DNA from: Desulfosoma sp.
GTDB lineage: Bacteria; Desulfobacterota; Syntrophobacteria; Syntrophobacterales; DSM-9756
DNA: 64,000 bases
Direction: 5' to 3'
Assembly (NCBI GenBank): GCA_037481875.1
Contig: JBBFKY010000002.1
Span: forward strand, 62,001-126,000
In this document: positions 1 through 9,259 of the stretch, piece by piece
Layout of the letters: each line of letters begins with the position of its first letter
Numbering within the stretch: position 1 is the first letter of the stretch
Translations under genes and position numbers: made by a program
Notes under the pieces: generated by a model
What the model was told of the DNA's origin: nothing
Seen by the model: the letters and a program-made list of their open reading frames with translations, nothing else
Databases searched by the model: none

Positions 1-485
1 TGTTTCTGGTCGGCCAATACGAAAGCTGGAATATTCCGTTGGCCATCATCTTCTACGTGCCTGTGGCGGCTTTGGGAGCCATGGCCGGTTTGACCCTGCT
101 GGGGATGCCTTTGAGTATCTACGCCCAGATCGGCCTGGTGCTCTTGGTCGGGCTTTCCGCCAAGAACGCCATTCTTATTGTGGAATTTGCTCGAGACAGC
201 CGGGCCCAAGGGTTGTCCATTTCCGAAGCGGCCCTGGCAGCGGCCGGCATTCGGTTTCGTCCCGTGCTTATGACGGCTTTTACCTTTATCCTCGGCGTGG
301 CTCCGATGGTGATTGCCACAGGGGCCGGAGCGGGCAGCCGCCGAGCCATCGGCACCACGGTTTTTTCAGGCATGTTGGTGTGCACGGTCTTCGGCATTTT
401 TCTTATTCCATACCTTTTTTATGTCTTCCAGACGGCTCGAGAAAAAGGGCGGGCATGGCGCGAAAAGCTTCGTGGCGAACATTAA
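1..485 (+). CDS. RND multidrug efflux permease, C-terminal end (partial)
   Basis: This is the last ~160 residues of an inner-membrane proton-driven RND pump of the AcrB/HAE1 type; the gene starts before the window and the reading frame is open from base 3. Visible are the segment [20 protein letters not shown], the [20 protein letters not shown] transmembrane helix with the Lys-Asn-Ala-Ile signature of TM10-11 in this family, and the [19 protein letters not shown] segment followed by [18 protein letters not shown]. These match the extreme C-terminal membrane domain of AcrB-like pumps. A TolC-like lipoprotein gene follows on the same strand, so the usual tripartite pump operon is likely, with the adaptor gene presumably upstream of the window. 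Family assignment is very secure; the exported substrate cannot be inferred. Confidence 0.95.
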   Translation, partial: FLVGQYESWNIPLAIIFYVPVAALGAMAGLTLLGMPLSIYAQIGLVLLVGLSAKNAILIVEFARDSRAQGLSISEAALAAAGIRFRPVLMTAFTFILGVAPMVIATGAGAGSRRAIGTTVFSGMLVCTVFGIFLIPYLFYVFQTAREKGRAWREKLRGEH

Positions 486-697
486 GGAGCTTCATGGAGG
501 CGAAAGACTCGATGAAGTGTTGTGGAACCGGGTCTGCAAGCAAAATTTCAGGATGCTGTCCGAGTCGAGATCATTCGCCTGGGAGCGCGCCCGTCTATGC
601 CTGTACAAATGGAAGGCCGGAGGCCCGAGCTTTCAGGAAAACAGAGGTTTTGGGCCGTAGCGGCAGGACGAGCCGTCCCCCTGCGCCTTGGGCCGGA

Positions 698-2149
698 ATG
701 ATTTGTTCTAAGTTCTCGGGCAGCCTCCTCGGACTGATCTTTTGGGTTTGGATGACGGCGTGGGCTTGCGCACCCGTAGGTCCTCAATACACCGCCCCAC
801 AAATCCATGTCTCGGAACGCTGGCACGCGCAGGAGAACGGGCCCTGGGATGCCGCAACGCCCAATGCCGACCTTTTGGCCCGTTGGTGGACAGCCTTGGA
901 AGACCCGATTCTGACCGACCTGGAAAGTCAAGTGCTCAAGGCCAATCGGGACCTTAAGATCGCCGTCGCTCGTGTGCGGGAAGCTCGAGCGGTCCTCGGG
1001 GTTCAAAAAGCCGGGCTGTTTCCCACCCTCGATGCCGCAGCGGAAACTTCACGACGTCGCACCAGTGCTCATGGCACTACGGGTCGCGCTGTGGAAACGG
1101 GATTTTATCAGGCTGGTTTTGATGCAGGATGGGAATTGGACTTGTTCGGGGGTACGCGAAGAGCCGTGGAAGCAGCCGTCGCCGACTGGCAAGCGGCTCA
1201 AGCAGCCCACGATGCCGTGCGGGCAAGCCTCATGGCCGAAACGGCTTTAGCCTATGTGGAACTTCGCACCTTTCAGGATCGATTGGATCTGACGCGTCGA
1301 AACATCGCCGTGCAGGAAGAAACCTACGCTTTGAATCTTTCCCGCTATGAAGCCGGCCTGATCGATGAACTTCCCGTGCAGCAGTCCCTCTACAATCTGG
1401 AACATACACGCGCGGCCCTCGCGCCCCTGGAAGCAGGTCTGGAAGCCGCCAAGAATCGACTGGCCGTTCTCACGGGCCATGAACCGGGAGTGCTGGAAGA
1501 GGTTTTGCGAGAACGCCGCCCTGTTCCGGCCGTACCACCTCGCGTGGCCATAGGTATTCCCGCCGAAGCCCTTCGAAACCGCCCCGATATTCGGCAAGCC
1601 GAACGGGATTTGGCAGCCGCCACAGCCCGTATCGGGCAGGCGACGGCGGAGCTTTACCCCAAGCTTCGCCTTTTAGGAACCATTGGTTTGGAATCCTTAA
1701 AAGCGGGAGATCTCTTGGAATGGGCGAGCCGCTTCTGGGCTGTGGGTCCCTCCGTGCAATGGCGCGTCTTTGATGCCGGAAAGATCCGTCAGAATATTGA
1801 AATTCGATCGGCCCAACAGGAACAGGCACTGTTGCGCTATGAATCGCTTCTTTTGAAGGCCCTGGAAGAAGTGGAAAACGCTTTGGTCGCCTTTGCTCAG
1901 GAACAAAGGCGCCTGGAACAACTGGAAAAAGCCGTCGCAGCTGCTGAAAAGGCGGAATATCGAGCCAGAGACCGCTATCAGGCTGGCCTGGTAGATTTTA
2001 CCGATGTCCTGGACGCGCAGCGTACTTTGCAGAATTTTCAAGATGAACGGGCGCAAAGCCGCGGGGCGGTCACCGCCGGCCTGATTCGGCTCTACAAGGC
2101 TCTAGGAGGCGGCTGGCAACCTCAGCCCTTTCAATCCGAAACCGATTAA
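698..2149 (+). CDS. TolC/NodT-family outer-membrane efflux lipoprotein
   Basis: Outer-membrane channel of an RND tripartite efflux system, about 483 residues, the usual length for the NodT family. The chosen ATG gives a signal peptide ending in a lipobox-like AWAC, so the mature protein would be lipid-anchored at Cys. Two outer-membrane efflux repeats follow, with coiled-coil-rich Ala/Glu helices (for example LKANRDLKIAVARVREARA) and the motif ALRNRPDIRQAERDLAAA typical of the second repeat. It lies 212 bases after the RND pump and should form one operon with it. The frame is open far upstream, and an ATG at 494 has a much stronger ribosome site (AAGGAG at 484-489), but that start would bury the signal peptide 68 residues inside; I prefer 698. 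The stop is at 2147-2149. Confidence 0.9.
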   Translation: MICSKFSGSLLGLIFWVWMTAWACAPVGPQYTAPQIHVSERWHAQENGPWDAATPNADLLARWWTALEDPILTDLESQVLKANRDLKIAVARVREARAVLGVQKAGLFPTLDAAAETSRRRTSAHGTTGRAVETGFYQAGFDAGWELDLFGGTRRAVEAAVADWQAAQAAHDAVRASLMAETALAYVELRTFQDRLDLTRRNIAVQEETYALNLSRYEAGLIDELPVQQSLYNLEHTRAALAPLEAGLEAAKNRLAVLTGHEPGVLEEVLRERRPVPAVPPRVAIGIPAEALRNRPDIRQAERDLAAATARIGQATAELYPKLRLLGTIGLESLKAGDLLEWASRFWAVGPSVQWRVFDAGKIRQNIEIRSAQQEQALLRYESLLLKALEEVENALVAFAQEQRRLEQLEKAVAAAEKAEYRARDRYQAGLVDFTDVLDAQRTLQNFQDERAQSRGAVTAGLIRLYKALGGGWQPQPFQSETD

Positions 2150-2303
2150 CCGGAAATTTTCCGTCCAGAAAACCCTGCCTGAAAGCGCTTTTTCCACGGA
2201 ACATGCGTTTTCGAACCTCATCGAGGGCGGGTGTCCCGGCCTCGCAATGAGCGGTCCGAAAGCCCGCGCCCCAAAAAAGGACACAACCACAGGTCTGGAG
2301 CCT

Positions 2304-2331
2304 GTAGGGGCAAGGCGGCGTCTCGCCCCGA
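2304..2331 (+). repeat. REP-like palindrome (GTAGGGGC type)
   Basis: Starts with GTAGGGGCAAGGC and folds back through a GCGTCTCGCCCC arm. Closely similar elements occur at 2381, 30945 and 43308. The GTAG head plus imperfect palindrome is the hallmark of REP elements mobilised by RAYT transposases; none is encoded in the window. Confidence 0.55.
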
Positions 2332-2380
2332 ACATGAAACGGCATGAGAGAGCTTGAGATGGCGAGTTTTCGAAAAGCTT

Positions 2381-2412
2381 GTAGGGGCACGGTGCGCCGT
2401 GCCCTTGCCCCC
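2381..2412 (+). repeat. REP-like palindrome (GTAGGGGC type)
   Basis: Begins GTAGGGGCACGG and returns through CCGTGCCCTTGCCCCC, so the arms GGGCACGG and CCGTGCCC pair exactly. It is the second of two copies downstream of the efflux gene. Confidence 0.6.
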
Positions 2413-2460
2413 TTAAAACCACCTTGCCAAGAACGAATGACTGGAAATTTTGGGGTGCTC

Positions 2461-5400
2461 CTAAGCTCCTGCCAGAAGGTCCCCCAAGCGTTTCTTTTCG
2501 ACGGCCGCAGCGTGCCAATCGGACACGACGCCTCCCAAAAAGAGTTTCGCCCATTCCTGATAAACCGCGTCCAGGTTTTTTGGAAATGGAGCGCCATCGG
2601 CCGCCATAAGGCGACTGATGCCGTCCCAGTCTGGTAGGCTTTCCCCATGTCGGCCGAGCGCCTTTTGAAGGGTCAGAAGACGGCCTTCCTGGTTGATGAC
2701 AATACCTTCCTGTTCGCCAAAAGCGGCTGTCGGGAGCACCACGTGAGCCCACGCGGTAGCGGGTCCCAGTGTGTTTTCCTGAACCACGAGGAATTCCAAT
2801 CGGCTTAAGGCTTCCAGATCCTGTGCCGAAACTTCTCCAAGGAGCGCGCTGTCCTGAAGGAACAGGGCTCGAATCTCCCCTTTTTGCAAGGCTTCCATGA
2901 CACCGATGCCAGGTCCTTGAGGAAGGGGTGTGTCATCCCATAAGGTTCGAAGCTTTGCCACATCCGATTCACGATCAAACGATATGCAGCCCGGAAGCGT
3001 CTTGGGACTCATGCCCACAAAGCACGCTCCCACCGCATTGGCATAGGGAGCCGCCAGGAAGAGTCCCGTCCCATTTTTTCGAACCTGTTTTTTCATGACC
3101 GAAACAAGCGCCGTCACGGCTTGCACGGCTCGATCAATTTCCGGCTCACTGAGCTGTTCCAGTGCCGCGAGATCCAGCACCACAGCCACACCGCCCACCG
3201 CGCTCATGCCATGAACCAAACTTTCCAGAGCATTCCTTTCAAAGGTTTCCAAGGACAGCTTTTTGACGGCCTCAAGCGGTTGCGAGCCCCAAAGGTCCTT
3301 GAGGTATTCCAAGGCCTTTTCTCCACTTTTTTCCGCAAACTGCAGGGTCAGGCATGACAGAAGATCCGGCCATCTTTTCACTTCGGCCGCGTAGGAAAGG
3401 GCAGCCATCGGTCGAAGGGATTCCGACAGTCGGCCCATGCCCCACAAAGGGACATGACCACTCCGAACGGCTCGACGAATGGAAGTCACCGTCACCGGGT
3501 TTGTTTCTTCCAAGCGCTCCCCCACGTAAAGAATGGCCTGCGCATGAGCCAGTTCGGCCATGGAAGGCACCAGAGGGGATCCACCTTTGGGAATCAGAGC
3601 GTGTCGCAAAACGGCTTCGGCCGTCTTTCGGCCCAGGGTGTCCACAAAGGGGGTGCCGAAACGTGTGCGCATCCATTTTTGCAGAAGGTAGAGTCCTTCA
3701 CAGGTCAGCCGAGGGGATCCCAGGGCACCGATGGATTCCTGGCCGTGTTTTTGCGCCACGGCTCGAAGTCCTTGCAAGGCGGCTTCCACAGCTTTTCCCC
3801 ATGAAGTTTCTTTGAGCTCCCCGTTTTCGCGCACCATGGGCTGAGTGGCTCTTTGGCCGCGCCAATGGTCGTCGTAAGAACGGAACCTTCCTTTGGAACA
3901 GGTGGAAGCCCGATTGGGAAGGGTGTCTCGCCCATCGGCGATCCATACGAGCCGTTCTCCTTTGACCTTGAGCTCCAGTTCGCATCCATAGCCGCAGTGG
4001 ACACAATGGCTGGGAACGGATTGCCAATCCAATCGTTCCACCGGACGCCCCTGGCGCCGTTCCATGAGAGCTCCTGTGGGGCACAGGTCGACACAAAGGC
4101 CGCAGGAGACGCATTTGGCGTTAAACTTGGGCCAGTCCTTGAAATCAATGGCGTCGCTGCATTGGAAGGTCTGACAAGCCACGTAGCAACGTTCACAGCG
4201 GATGCATTTGTTGGGGTCCAAGGCAATGAGGGGATGCGTGTCGATGGCGGCGACCCTTTGAAAATGGATCTTTTTGCTGGGTTGTTCGCGCCAATCCACC
4301 TGAAATTCGTTCATCAGGTCCCTCAGGCGGCAGTCGAACGCCGCACTGCAGCCGCACACCAGGCAACGTTCCGCTTCCCTTTTGGCCTGAGCCTCATCAA
4401 AGCCCAATTCCACTTCCATGAAGTTTTTAAGCCTTCGAGAAACTTCCACTTCAGGCATGCGTTCCCGAGGAATGACCTTGTAGACCCCGAAAGGCTCCTT
4501 GTCGATGTGCGCAAGGTCGCCCTTGCTGATGTTGAAATGCAAGGGTTCGGGTTCCACACGACCCGCTTGGAAAAACCGGTTCAGTGAGTAGGCGGCTTTG
4601 CGGCCGTCTGCCAAAGCGGCCACCACGGTCATGGGGCCTCGGAACAAGTCGCCCCCGACGAAGATCATTTCCGCCCCCGTGTGCATACTTCGAGGATCCC
4701 CGCCGATGGTGCTCCACCGGGTGATGGGGATCTTTTCCATGCCGGGGTCTTGGTCCGGGGTCAGCACCACCGGATATTGGCCGATGGCACTGATGACCTG
4801 GTCTACGTCCAAAAGGGTTTCCGATCCTTCCACGGGTACCGGTCGCCGACGACCGCTGGCGTCGGGTTCTCCCAATTCCATGCGAATGAATTCCAACTGA
4901 CGCACATGGCCGTTTTCGCCCAAAACCCGTGTAGGAGCGGCCAGAAGATGTATTTCCACGCCTTCCGCTTCCGCGGCTTCGATTTCTTCGTGACTTGCGG
5001 GCATTTCTTTTCGGGATCGACGGTAAAGGATGGTGACTTTTTCCGCACCCAGGCGTAAAGCGGACCGAGCCGCATCAATGGCCACGTTGCCGCCCCCGAT
5101 GACCACGACGCGCCGACCCACTTTCACCGGTCGTCCGGCGGCGATATTTTCCAAGAAATCGACGCCGCTTTCCACGCCTTCCAGTTCTTCCCCGACGATA
5201 CCCAGCTTACGGCTGGCCCAGGCGCCGATGGCGAGAAAGATGGCCCCAAACCCCTCCTTTTTCAAATCATCCAGGGTGAAATCCCGACCCCACATGACCC
5301 CCGTGCGCACCTTAACCCCCAGGCTCAAAATCCCCTCGATTTCCCAGTCCAGGATTTTCTTGGGAAGCCGGTATTCAGGAATCCCGTAGCGCAGCATACC

Positions 5401-6090
5401 CCCAAGTTTTTCTCGGGCTTCGAATATGGTCACGCCATGTCCGAGAGCCCTCAAGTAATAGGCGGCGCTCAACCCCGCCGGGCCACCTCCCACCACCGCC
5501 ACATGATGCCCGGTTTCCGCAGGCACCTGGGGAAGTATCCGCACTCCGGACTTCATTTCAAAATCTGCCAGAAATCGTTTGCAATGATTGATATTGACAG
5601 GTTCATCCACCAGATGCCGTCGGCATGCCCCCTCACACGGATGCGGGCAGACACGGCCGATCGTGGCCGGCATGGGGATCTTTTCCTTGATAAGCCGCAC
5701 GGCTTCCAGATATTCCCCATGGCGAAGGAGCGCGAGGTAGCCTTGAATATCCACGTTGGCCGGGCAGGTGACTGAACAGGGAGCCACACAGTCGCCGTAG
5801 TGAGTGTCCAGGAGTAGTTCGAGAAGGAGTTTTCGTGTTTGGGCCAGATCCTGGCCGGAAGTGCGAATGATCATGCCGTCTCGCACGGGGGTGCTGCAGG
5901 CCGCCTTGAACTGCTTTTCCCCTTCTACGGCCACAACGCACAGCCGGCAGTTTTCCAAAGGACGCAACAGGTGTGTGTAACACAGTGTCGGAATATAAAC
6001 CCCTTCGCGTCTGGCCACGTCCAAAATGGTGCTGCCTTCCTGAGCCTGCACCGTTCTTCCATCCAATGTGACCGTCACCGTCTTCGCCAT
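2461..6090 (-). CDS. Fe-S/FAD oxidoreductase fused to NuoG-like degenerate molybdopterin domain
   Basis: A 1209-residue cytoplasmic electron-transfer protein. Order of domains: plant-type [2Fe-2S] ferredoxin (Cys37, Cys48, Cys51, Cys65); His97 plus cysteines 101, 105, 109, then 148, 152, 156 in the GltD/PreT-style Fe-S region; FAD site VVGGGPAGLSAAYYL at about 199; a second dinucleotide site VVIGGGNVAIDAARSA; two ferredoxin-like [4Fe-4S] motifs (CIRCERCYVAC and CVSCGLCVDLC); then a CVHCGYGC motif opening a molybdopterin-oxidoreductase fold of about 450 residues. Where formate dehydrogenases carry catalytic Sec/Cys after the VDxC stretch, this protein reads VDTLGRKTAEAV with neither, so that domain is probably structural, as in NuoG. 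It probably moves electrons between NAD(P)H and ferredoxin-like partners. A two-component pair lies immediately upstream on the same strand. The overall function is inferred. Confidence 0.85.
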   Translation of the reverse strand: MAKTVTVTLDGRTVQAQEGSTILDVARREGVYIPTLCYTHLLRPLENCRLCVVAVEGEKQFKAACSTPVRDGMIIRTSGQDLAQTRKLLLELLLDTHYGDCVAPCSVTCPANVDIQGYLALLRHGEYLEAVRLIKEKIPMPATIGRVCPHPCEGACRRHLVDEPVNINHCKRFLADFEMKSGVRILPQVPAETGHHVAVVGGGPAGLSAAYYLRALGHGVTIFEAREKLGGMLRYGIPEYRLPKKILDWEIEGILSLGVKVRTGVMWGRDFTLDDLKKEGFGAIFLAIGAWASRKLGIVGEELEGVESGVDFLENIAAGRPVKVGRRVVVIGGGNVAIDAARSALRLGAEKVTILYRRSRKEMPASHEEIEAAEAEGVEIHLLAAPTRVLGENGHVRQLEFIRMELGEPDASGRRRPVPVEGSETLLDVDQVISAIGQYPVVLTPDQDPGMEKIPITRWSTIGGDPRSMHTGAEMIFVGGDLFRGPMTVVAALADGRKAAYSLNRFFQAGRVEPEPLHFNISKGDLAHIDKEPFGVYKVIPRERMPEVEVSRRLKNFMEVELGFDEAQAKREAERCLVCGCSAAFDCRLRDLMNEFQVDWREQPSKKIHFQRVAAIDTHPLIALDPNKCIRCERCYVACQTFQCSDAIDFKDWPKFNAKCVSCGLCVDLCPTGALMERRQGRPVERLDWQSVPSHCVHCGYGCELELKVKGERLVWIADGRDTLPNRASTCSKGRFRSYDDHWRGQRATQPMVRENGELKETSWGKAVEAALQGLRAVAQKHGQESIGALGSPRLTCEGLYLLQKWMRTRFGTPFVDTLGRKTAEAVLRHALIPKGGSPLVPSMAELAHAQAILYVGERLEETNPVTVTSIRRAVRSGHVPLWGMGRLSESLRPMAALSYAAEVKRWPDLLSCLTLQFAEKSGEKALEYLKDLWGSQPLEAVKKLSLETFERNALESLVHGMSAVGGVAVVLDLAALEQLSEPEIDRAVQAVTALVSVMKKQVRKNGTGLFLAAPYANAVGACFVGMSPKTLPGCISFDRESDVAKLRTLWDDTPLPQGPGIGVMEALQKGEIRALFLQDSALLGEVSAQDLEALSRLEFLVVQENTLGPATAWAHVVLPTAAFGEQEGIVINQEGRLLTLQKALGRHGESLPDWDGISRLMAADGAPFPKNLDAVYQEWAKLFLGGVVSDWHAAAVEKKRLGDLLAGA

Positions 6091-6301
6091 AGAAGTCCTC
6101 CGCAGCCCAGTGGAATCATCTTTACTGACTCTTCTTTGTTCAGGAATATTCCGGTCACCGAGACGGCACCCGCCACATTGACCGGCCTACAGATTGCGAG
6201 GCGGAAAGCGAAGGCAAGGCAGCTTAAGGAAAGCCAACGAGCGCGTGATCGGGATCAGGATCAACCACGGTGCCGAATCGATACCGTTGCGGTACCTTTG
6301 G

Positions 6302-6700
6302 TTATTGTTCTCGTTTAAGAAGCAGTTCAATGTTGTGGCGTAGTGCTTGCGGGTCCACCGGCTTTTCCATGAAAATGTCGGCGGCGATCCAATCTAAATC
6401 CTCGTCAACGGTTCGTGTGTACCCCTTTTCCGATTCCGGCTGCGCCGAGACGATGATGATGGGAAGCTTGCGCAAGGCCTCGCTCTGTCTCAGCTTCACC
6501 GCGAAACGTAGACCTTCGTCCACGGTCGCCATCATGATATCCAGCACCAGCAGATCGGGTTGTTCTTCTTCAATGAGCCGAAGGCCGTCTTGCGTGTTGC
6601 TCGCCGTCATAACCTCATAGCCGAACCGGCGGAGAATGGCCCCCGTGATCTCCAAGAAACTTGGATCATCATCAATGATCACTATACGTTTTCCGCTCAT
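6302..6700 (-). CDS. Single-domain CheY-like response regulator
   Basis: A 132-residue receiver domain with no output domain. The acidic cluster IIDDDPSF near residue 10, the phospho-acceptor Asp in LLVLDIMM (about residue 54), the switch Ser in IIIVSAQP and Lys in FMEKPVD are all present, so it should be phosphorylatable. Its ATG directly abuts the TGA of the sensor kinase (TGAATG), which implies translational coupling and a cognate pair. With no DNA-binding domain it must act by protein contact or in a phosphorelay. It is followed by the large Fe-S flavoprotein gene 211 bases downstream; regulation of that gene by this pair is only a positional guess. Confidence 0.93.
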   Translation of the reverse strand: MSGKRIVIIDDDPSFLEITGAILRRFGYEVMTASNTQDGLRLIEEEQPDLLVLDIMMATVDEGLRFAVKLRQSEALRKLPIIIVSAQPESEKGYTRTVDEDLDWIAADIFMEKPVDPQALRHNIELLLKREQ

Positions 6701-8791
6701 TCAATCATCCTCCCCTTCCGACAGCGACTCAGCCTGTGCCTCCAGCCCCGGTGGCACTTCCAAAAGAAAAGCAACCCCTTTCCCTGGAGCGCTCTCCACC
6801 CAAATGGTGCCTCCATGCCGTTCTACCACGATCTTAGTGATAAAGAGCCCAAGACCTGTGCCTCGAGTGGCCGACCGCCGAGCAGACGACAACCTCTGGA
6901 ACTTACGAAATAATCTAGTCTGATCTTCTTCGGAAATTCCGGGTCCCGAGTTCCATACTTTGAGGCGCAGACGCCCTTGGGATGTGACAACTGCGTTGAG
7001 AAGAATTCTTCCCTGAGGTTCTCCGTACTTGACGGCGTTGCCCAAAAGATTGGTCATGACACCCCGAAAGAGTTCCGGATCCAGGGTCCAGACAAGATCC
7101 TTGGGAACATCCACTTCCACGCGCAATCCCTTTTCCTGAATGCTGGGATCCAGGGCTGAAAGGACTGGAGCGATCACCTGGTTGAAGAGATTCACCTTTC
7201 GAGGACGTACCGGCAATTCATCTTTTTCGATTCGAGAAAGGTCCAGATAATGCCGAATCATCTCCATGGACTGATCCAAATTGTTGCAAATGGCCTCCAC
7301 CATTCTTTTTTGATCGTCCGTCAAAGGCCCGAAGATTTCCTGCCTCAACGCATTAGCGCTCATGTATCCGTTGGCGATGGGGGATTTCAATTCATGGGTG
7401 ACAAAACTGAGCATTTCCAAATAGTAACGGTTAAGACGTTCCAGTTGAAGATTGGCGGCGTTGAGATTCTCGTTGGTTTGCACCAGAGCGTCCATGTGGG
7501 CTTTTAACTCGCTAAGGTCGTGAAAGAAACCCACAATGGAATAAGAATCTCCATCTTCAGCAAGCATCGTGGCCGAAAGCCGAACCGGCAGCATTCGCCC
7601 GTCTTTGGTCCGGACCGTGGTATTGTAATTGACCAACACGCCAGGGCCACCGTATTCAGCGCTTTGCAAGGCTTTTTTGATAGCCGATGCTTCCCCCTGA
7701 GGATAAAGGTCGCGAACGTCGAGTCGATAGAGCACTTCGGCGGCTTTGTAGCCCAAGAGCCGTTCGGCGCCTGAATTAAACAAAATGACGCGACCTGTGG
7801 CATCGTTGGCCACAATACCGTCGGGACACGCCGCCAAAAGGCGTTCTTCGAACTCATAGCGTTTCTTGAGTCGTTCCTGGTAGGAGCGAATCTCATTGGC
7901 CATAAAGTGAAAGCTGTAGAGAAGCCGAATGAGTTCATTTTCTCCCACTTTTGAGGGGACGTGGCATTGAGAGCACAATGGATGTGCGGTCAACTGAACT
8001 TTTTCGGTACCGCGACACCATGGGAAAAGATTTTGGACATCCGATTGACTGAGATACGGGCACATACCGGGCGCCGGCACCTCTCGGTCCCAGGTGCCCC
8101 CTGTCGATGCCGGGCGGCATAAAGGGCTGACATCCACGGTTTTCAGAACGTCCTGCATCCGGCCTTGTGCCAAGAGCTGGGTCATTTCCGAAAGACGTTG
8201 GACAGGGCGTGTGATTCGGGCTGTAAACCAGCGGCTGATAAAGTACCCGGCAGTCAGAATGAGGGCCGTGATGAGAAAAAGGGTTTGAAGAAGACGTTCG
8301 CGCAAAGGCTTCAGGATGGGATATTGAAAACCCGTGCGCACCACCATGGGGGTTTCGAGTCCTGGCCGAGCCGTTTGAAACACAAGCTCATACCAAGGAT
8401 CCCCCTTGCCTTTCGACCGTGTCAGTTCCATGCCGTTAACGCGGCGCCGAACCTCCGCGTGGCCGCTCGTCTCTTTTTGAGATTCCCCGGAAAAGAACAA
8501 TGTCTTTCCTCGAGCGTCTTCCAGCCGCAGGGAACGAAAACCTGGATAAAAGGAAAGCTGCTCATAGAGTCGTGCTCCCAATTCCTCGAACTTGGCGCGG
8601 CTTGGTGCGGTCTCCATCCATCGCTGCAGACTTTCCCCTAGGGCCTGTAATTGATCTTCCGCCTGCTCTTCAATGGCAGGCAGGATGGACATGCGGATTC
8701 CCACCCAGGCGGCAAGGGCCACAGAGAAGATCATGGTGAGCGAAACCACGCTAATGGTCGTTTTGAACTTCAGTCGTTCGAGAAACTCCAT
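6701..8791 (-). CDS. Membrane sensor histidine kinase with Cys-rich insert in the HAMP region
   Basis: A 696-residue sensor kinase. It has TM1 at about residues 13-36, a periplasmic sensory segment of about 130 residues, TM2 at 169-188, a HAMP linker, a PAS domain (about 315-430), a coiled segment, the H-box FVTHELKSPIAN (His466), N-box LLGNAVKYG, G1 VWNSGPGIS and G2 GTGLGLFI. The HAMP is interrupted by about 65 residues containing Cys225, Cys244, Cys259 and a CSQCH motif (Cys273, Cys276, His277). These face the cytoplasm, so an Fe-S, zinc or redox-thiol sensor is more likely than a c-type haem. The response regulator follows without spacing. The ATG at 8791 was preferred over a GTG two codons upstream. 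Confidence 0.93.
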   Translation of the reverse strand: MEFLERLKFKTTISVVSLTMIFSVALAAWVGIRMSILPAIEEQAEDQLQALGESLQRWMETAPSRAKFEELGARLYEQLSFYPGFRSLRLEDARGKTLFFSGESQKETSGHAEVRRRVNGMELTRSKGKGDPWYELVFQTARPGLETPMVVRTGFQYPILKPLRERLLQTLFLITALILTAGYFISRWFTARITRPVQRLSEMTQLLAQGRMQDVLKTVDVSPLCRPASTGGTWDREVPAPGMCPYLSQSDVQNLFPWCRGTEKVQLTAHPLCSQCHVPSKVGENELIRLLYSFHFMANEIRSYQERLKKRYEFEERLLAACPDGIVANDATGRVILFNSGAERLLGYKAAEVLYRLDVRDLYPQGEASAIKKALQSAEYGGPGVLVNYNTTVRTKDGRMLPVRLSATMLAEDGDSYSIVGFFHDLSELKAHMDALVQTNENLNAANLQLERLNRYYLEMLSFVTHELKSPIANGYMSANALRQEIFGPLTDDQKRMVEAICNNLDQSMEMIRHYLDLSRIEKDELPVRPRKVNLFNQVIAPVLSALDPSIQEKGLRVEVDVPKDLVWTLDPELFRGVMTNLLGNAVKYGEPQGRILLNAVVTSQGRLRLKVWNSGPGISEEDQTRLFRKFQRLSSARRSATRGTGLGLFITKIVVERHGGTIWVESAPGKGVAFLLEVPPGLEAQAESLSEGEDD

Positions 8792-9259
8792 GGGCACCCG
8801 TTCCGCAGAGGGGGTTCGCGTCTCGCTTCAGCCTCTCGATGCACTGCAGGACGGATCAGTATGTTTAATCTATCACGAGCAAGCCGCCTTGTCACACCCC
8901 TTTTGCAAGGAACCCCCCGGCGAACACACATTAAGCTCCACACGGGGCGGGTCCCGTCCATGCTCAACATCCTGGAACGGACCCTACCCTTTTGTCAAAG
9001 CGCATTCTTAGGACGGTCCTGGTGTCCGCTGAAAAAAACGGCCAGGACATTACGCCCTCGTGGGACAAAACGCCCTGTAAAAGCGGACTGATGTGTCAGC
9101 CCCAGAACACGATCATAAGGGCGGGCCGATGTGTCCGCCCGGAATATGGGGTCGCACTCGGACGCACCCCATAGGGATCGGCTCTTGAAAATATGCCGCG
9201 ATGTGCCGGTTCCATTTCTAAGAATCCTTCCCTGGTATTCAAAAACCTCTTCTTTTTCT
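8792..9259. other. Intergenic region with REP-like units
   Basis: No gene is visible between the kinase start and the end of the TRAP permease gene. The left part should hold the promoter for the kinase-regulator genes, although I cannot place it. The right part (9083-9170) carries three palindromic units. Confidence 0.5.
9083..9170. repeat. Three REP-like palindromic units
   Basis: Units lie at about 9083-9103 (GCGGACTGATGTGTCAGCCC), 9119-9140 (GGGCGGGCCGATGTGTCCGC core) and 9148-9170 (GGGGTCGCACTCGGACGCAC core). The shared core is a GC-rich arm, then GATGTGTC, then a complementary arm. They belong with the array at 10573-10782 and the units at 46415, 63295 and 63375. Confidence 0.55.

Larger units (their letters stand above)
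2150..2460. other. Intergenic region with two REP-like palindromes
   Basis: This stretch separates the efflux lipoprotein (plus) from the converging flavoprotein gene (minus). I see no gene in it. It carries two copies of a GTAG-headed imperfect palindrome, at 2304-2331 and 2381-2412, both in the same orientation. No convincing intrinsic terminator was seen. Confidence 0.6.

Noticed and set aside
7956-7990. CXXCH as a c-type haem site (multihaem sensor).
   Set aside because: The motif lies after the second membrane helix, so it is cytoplasmic, and only one CXXCH is present.
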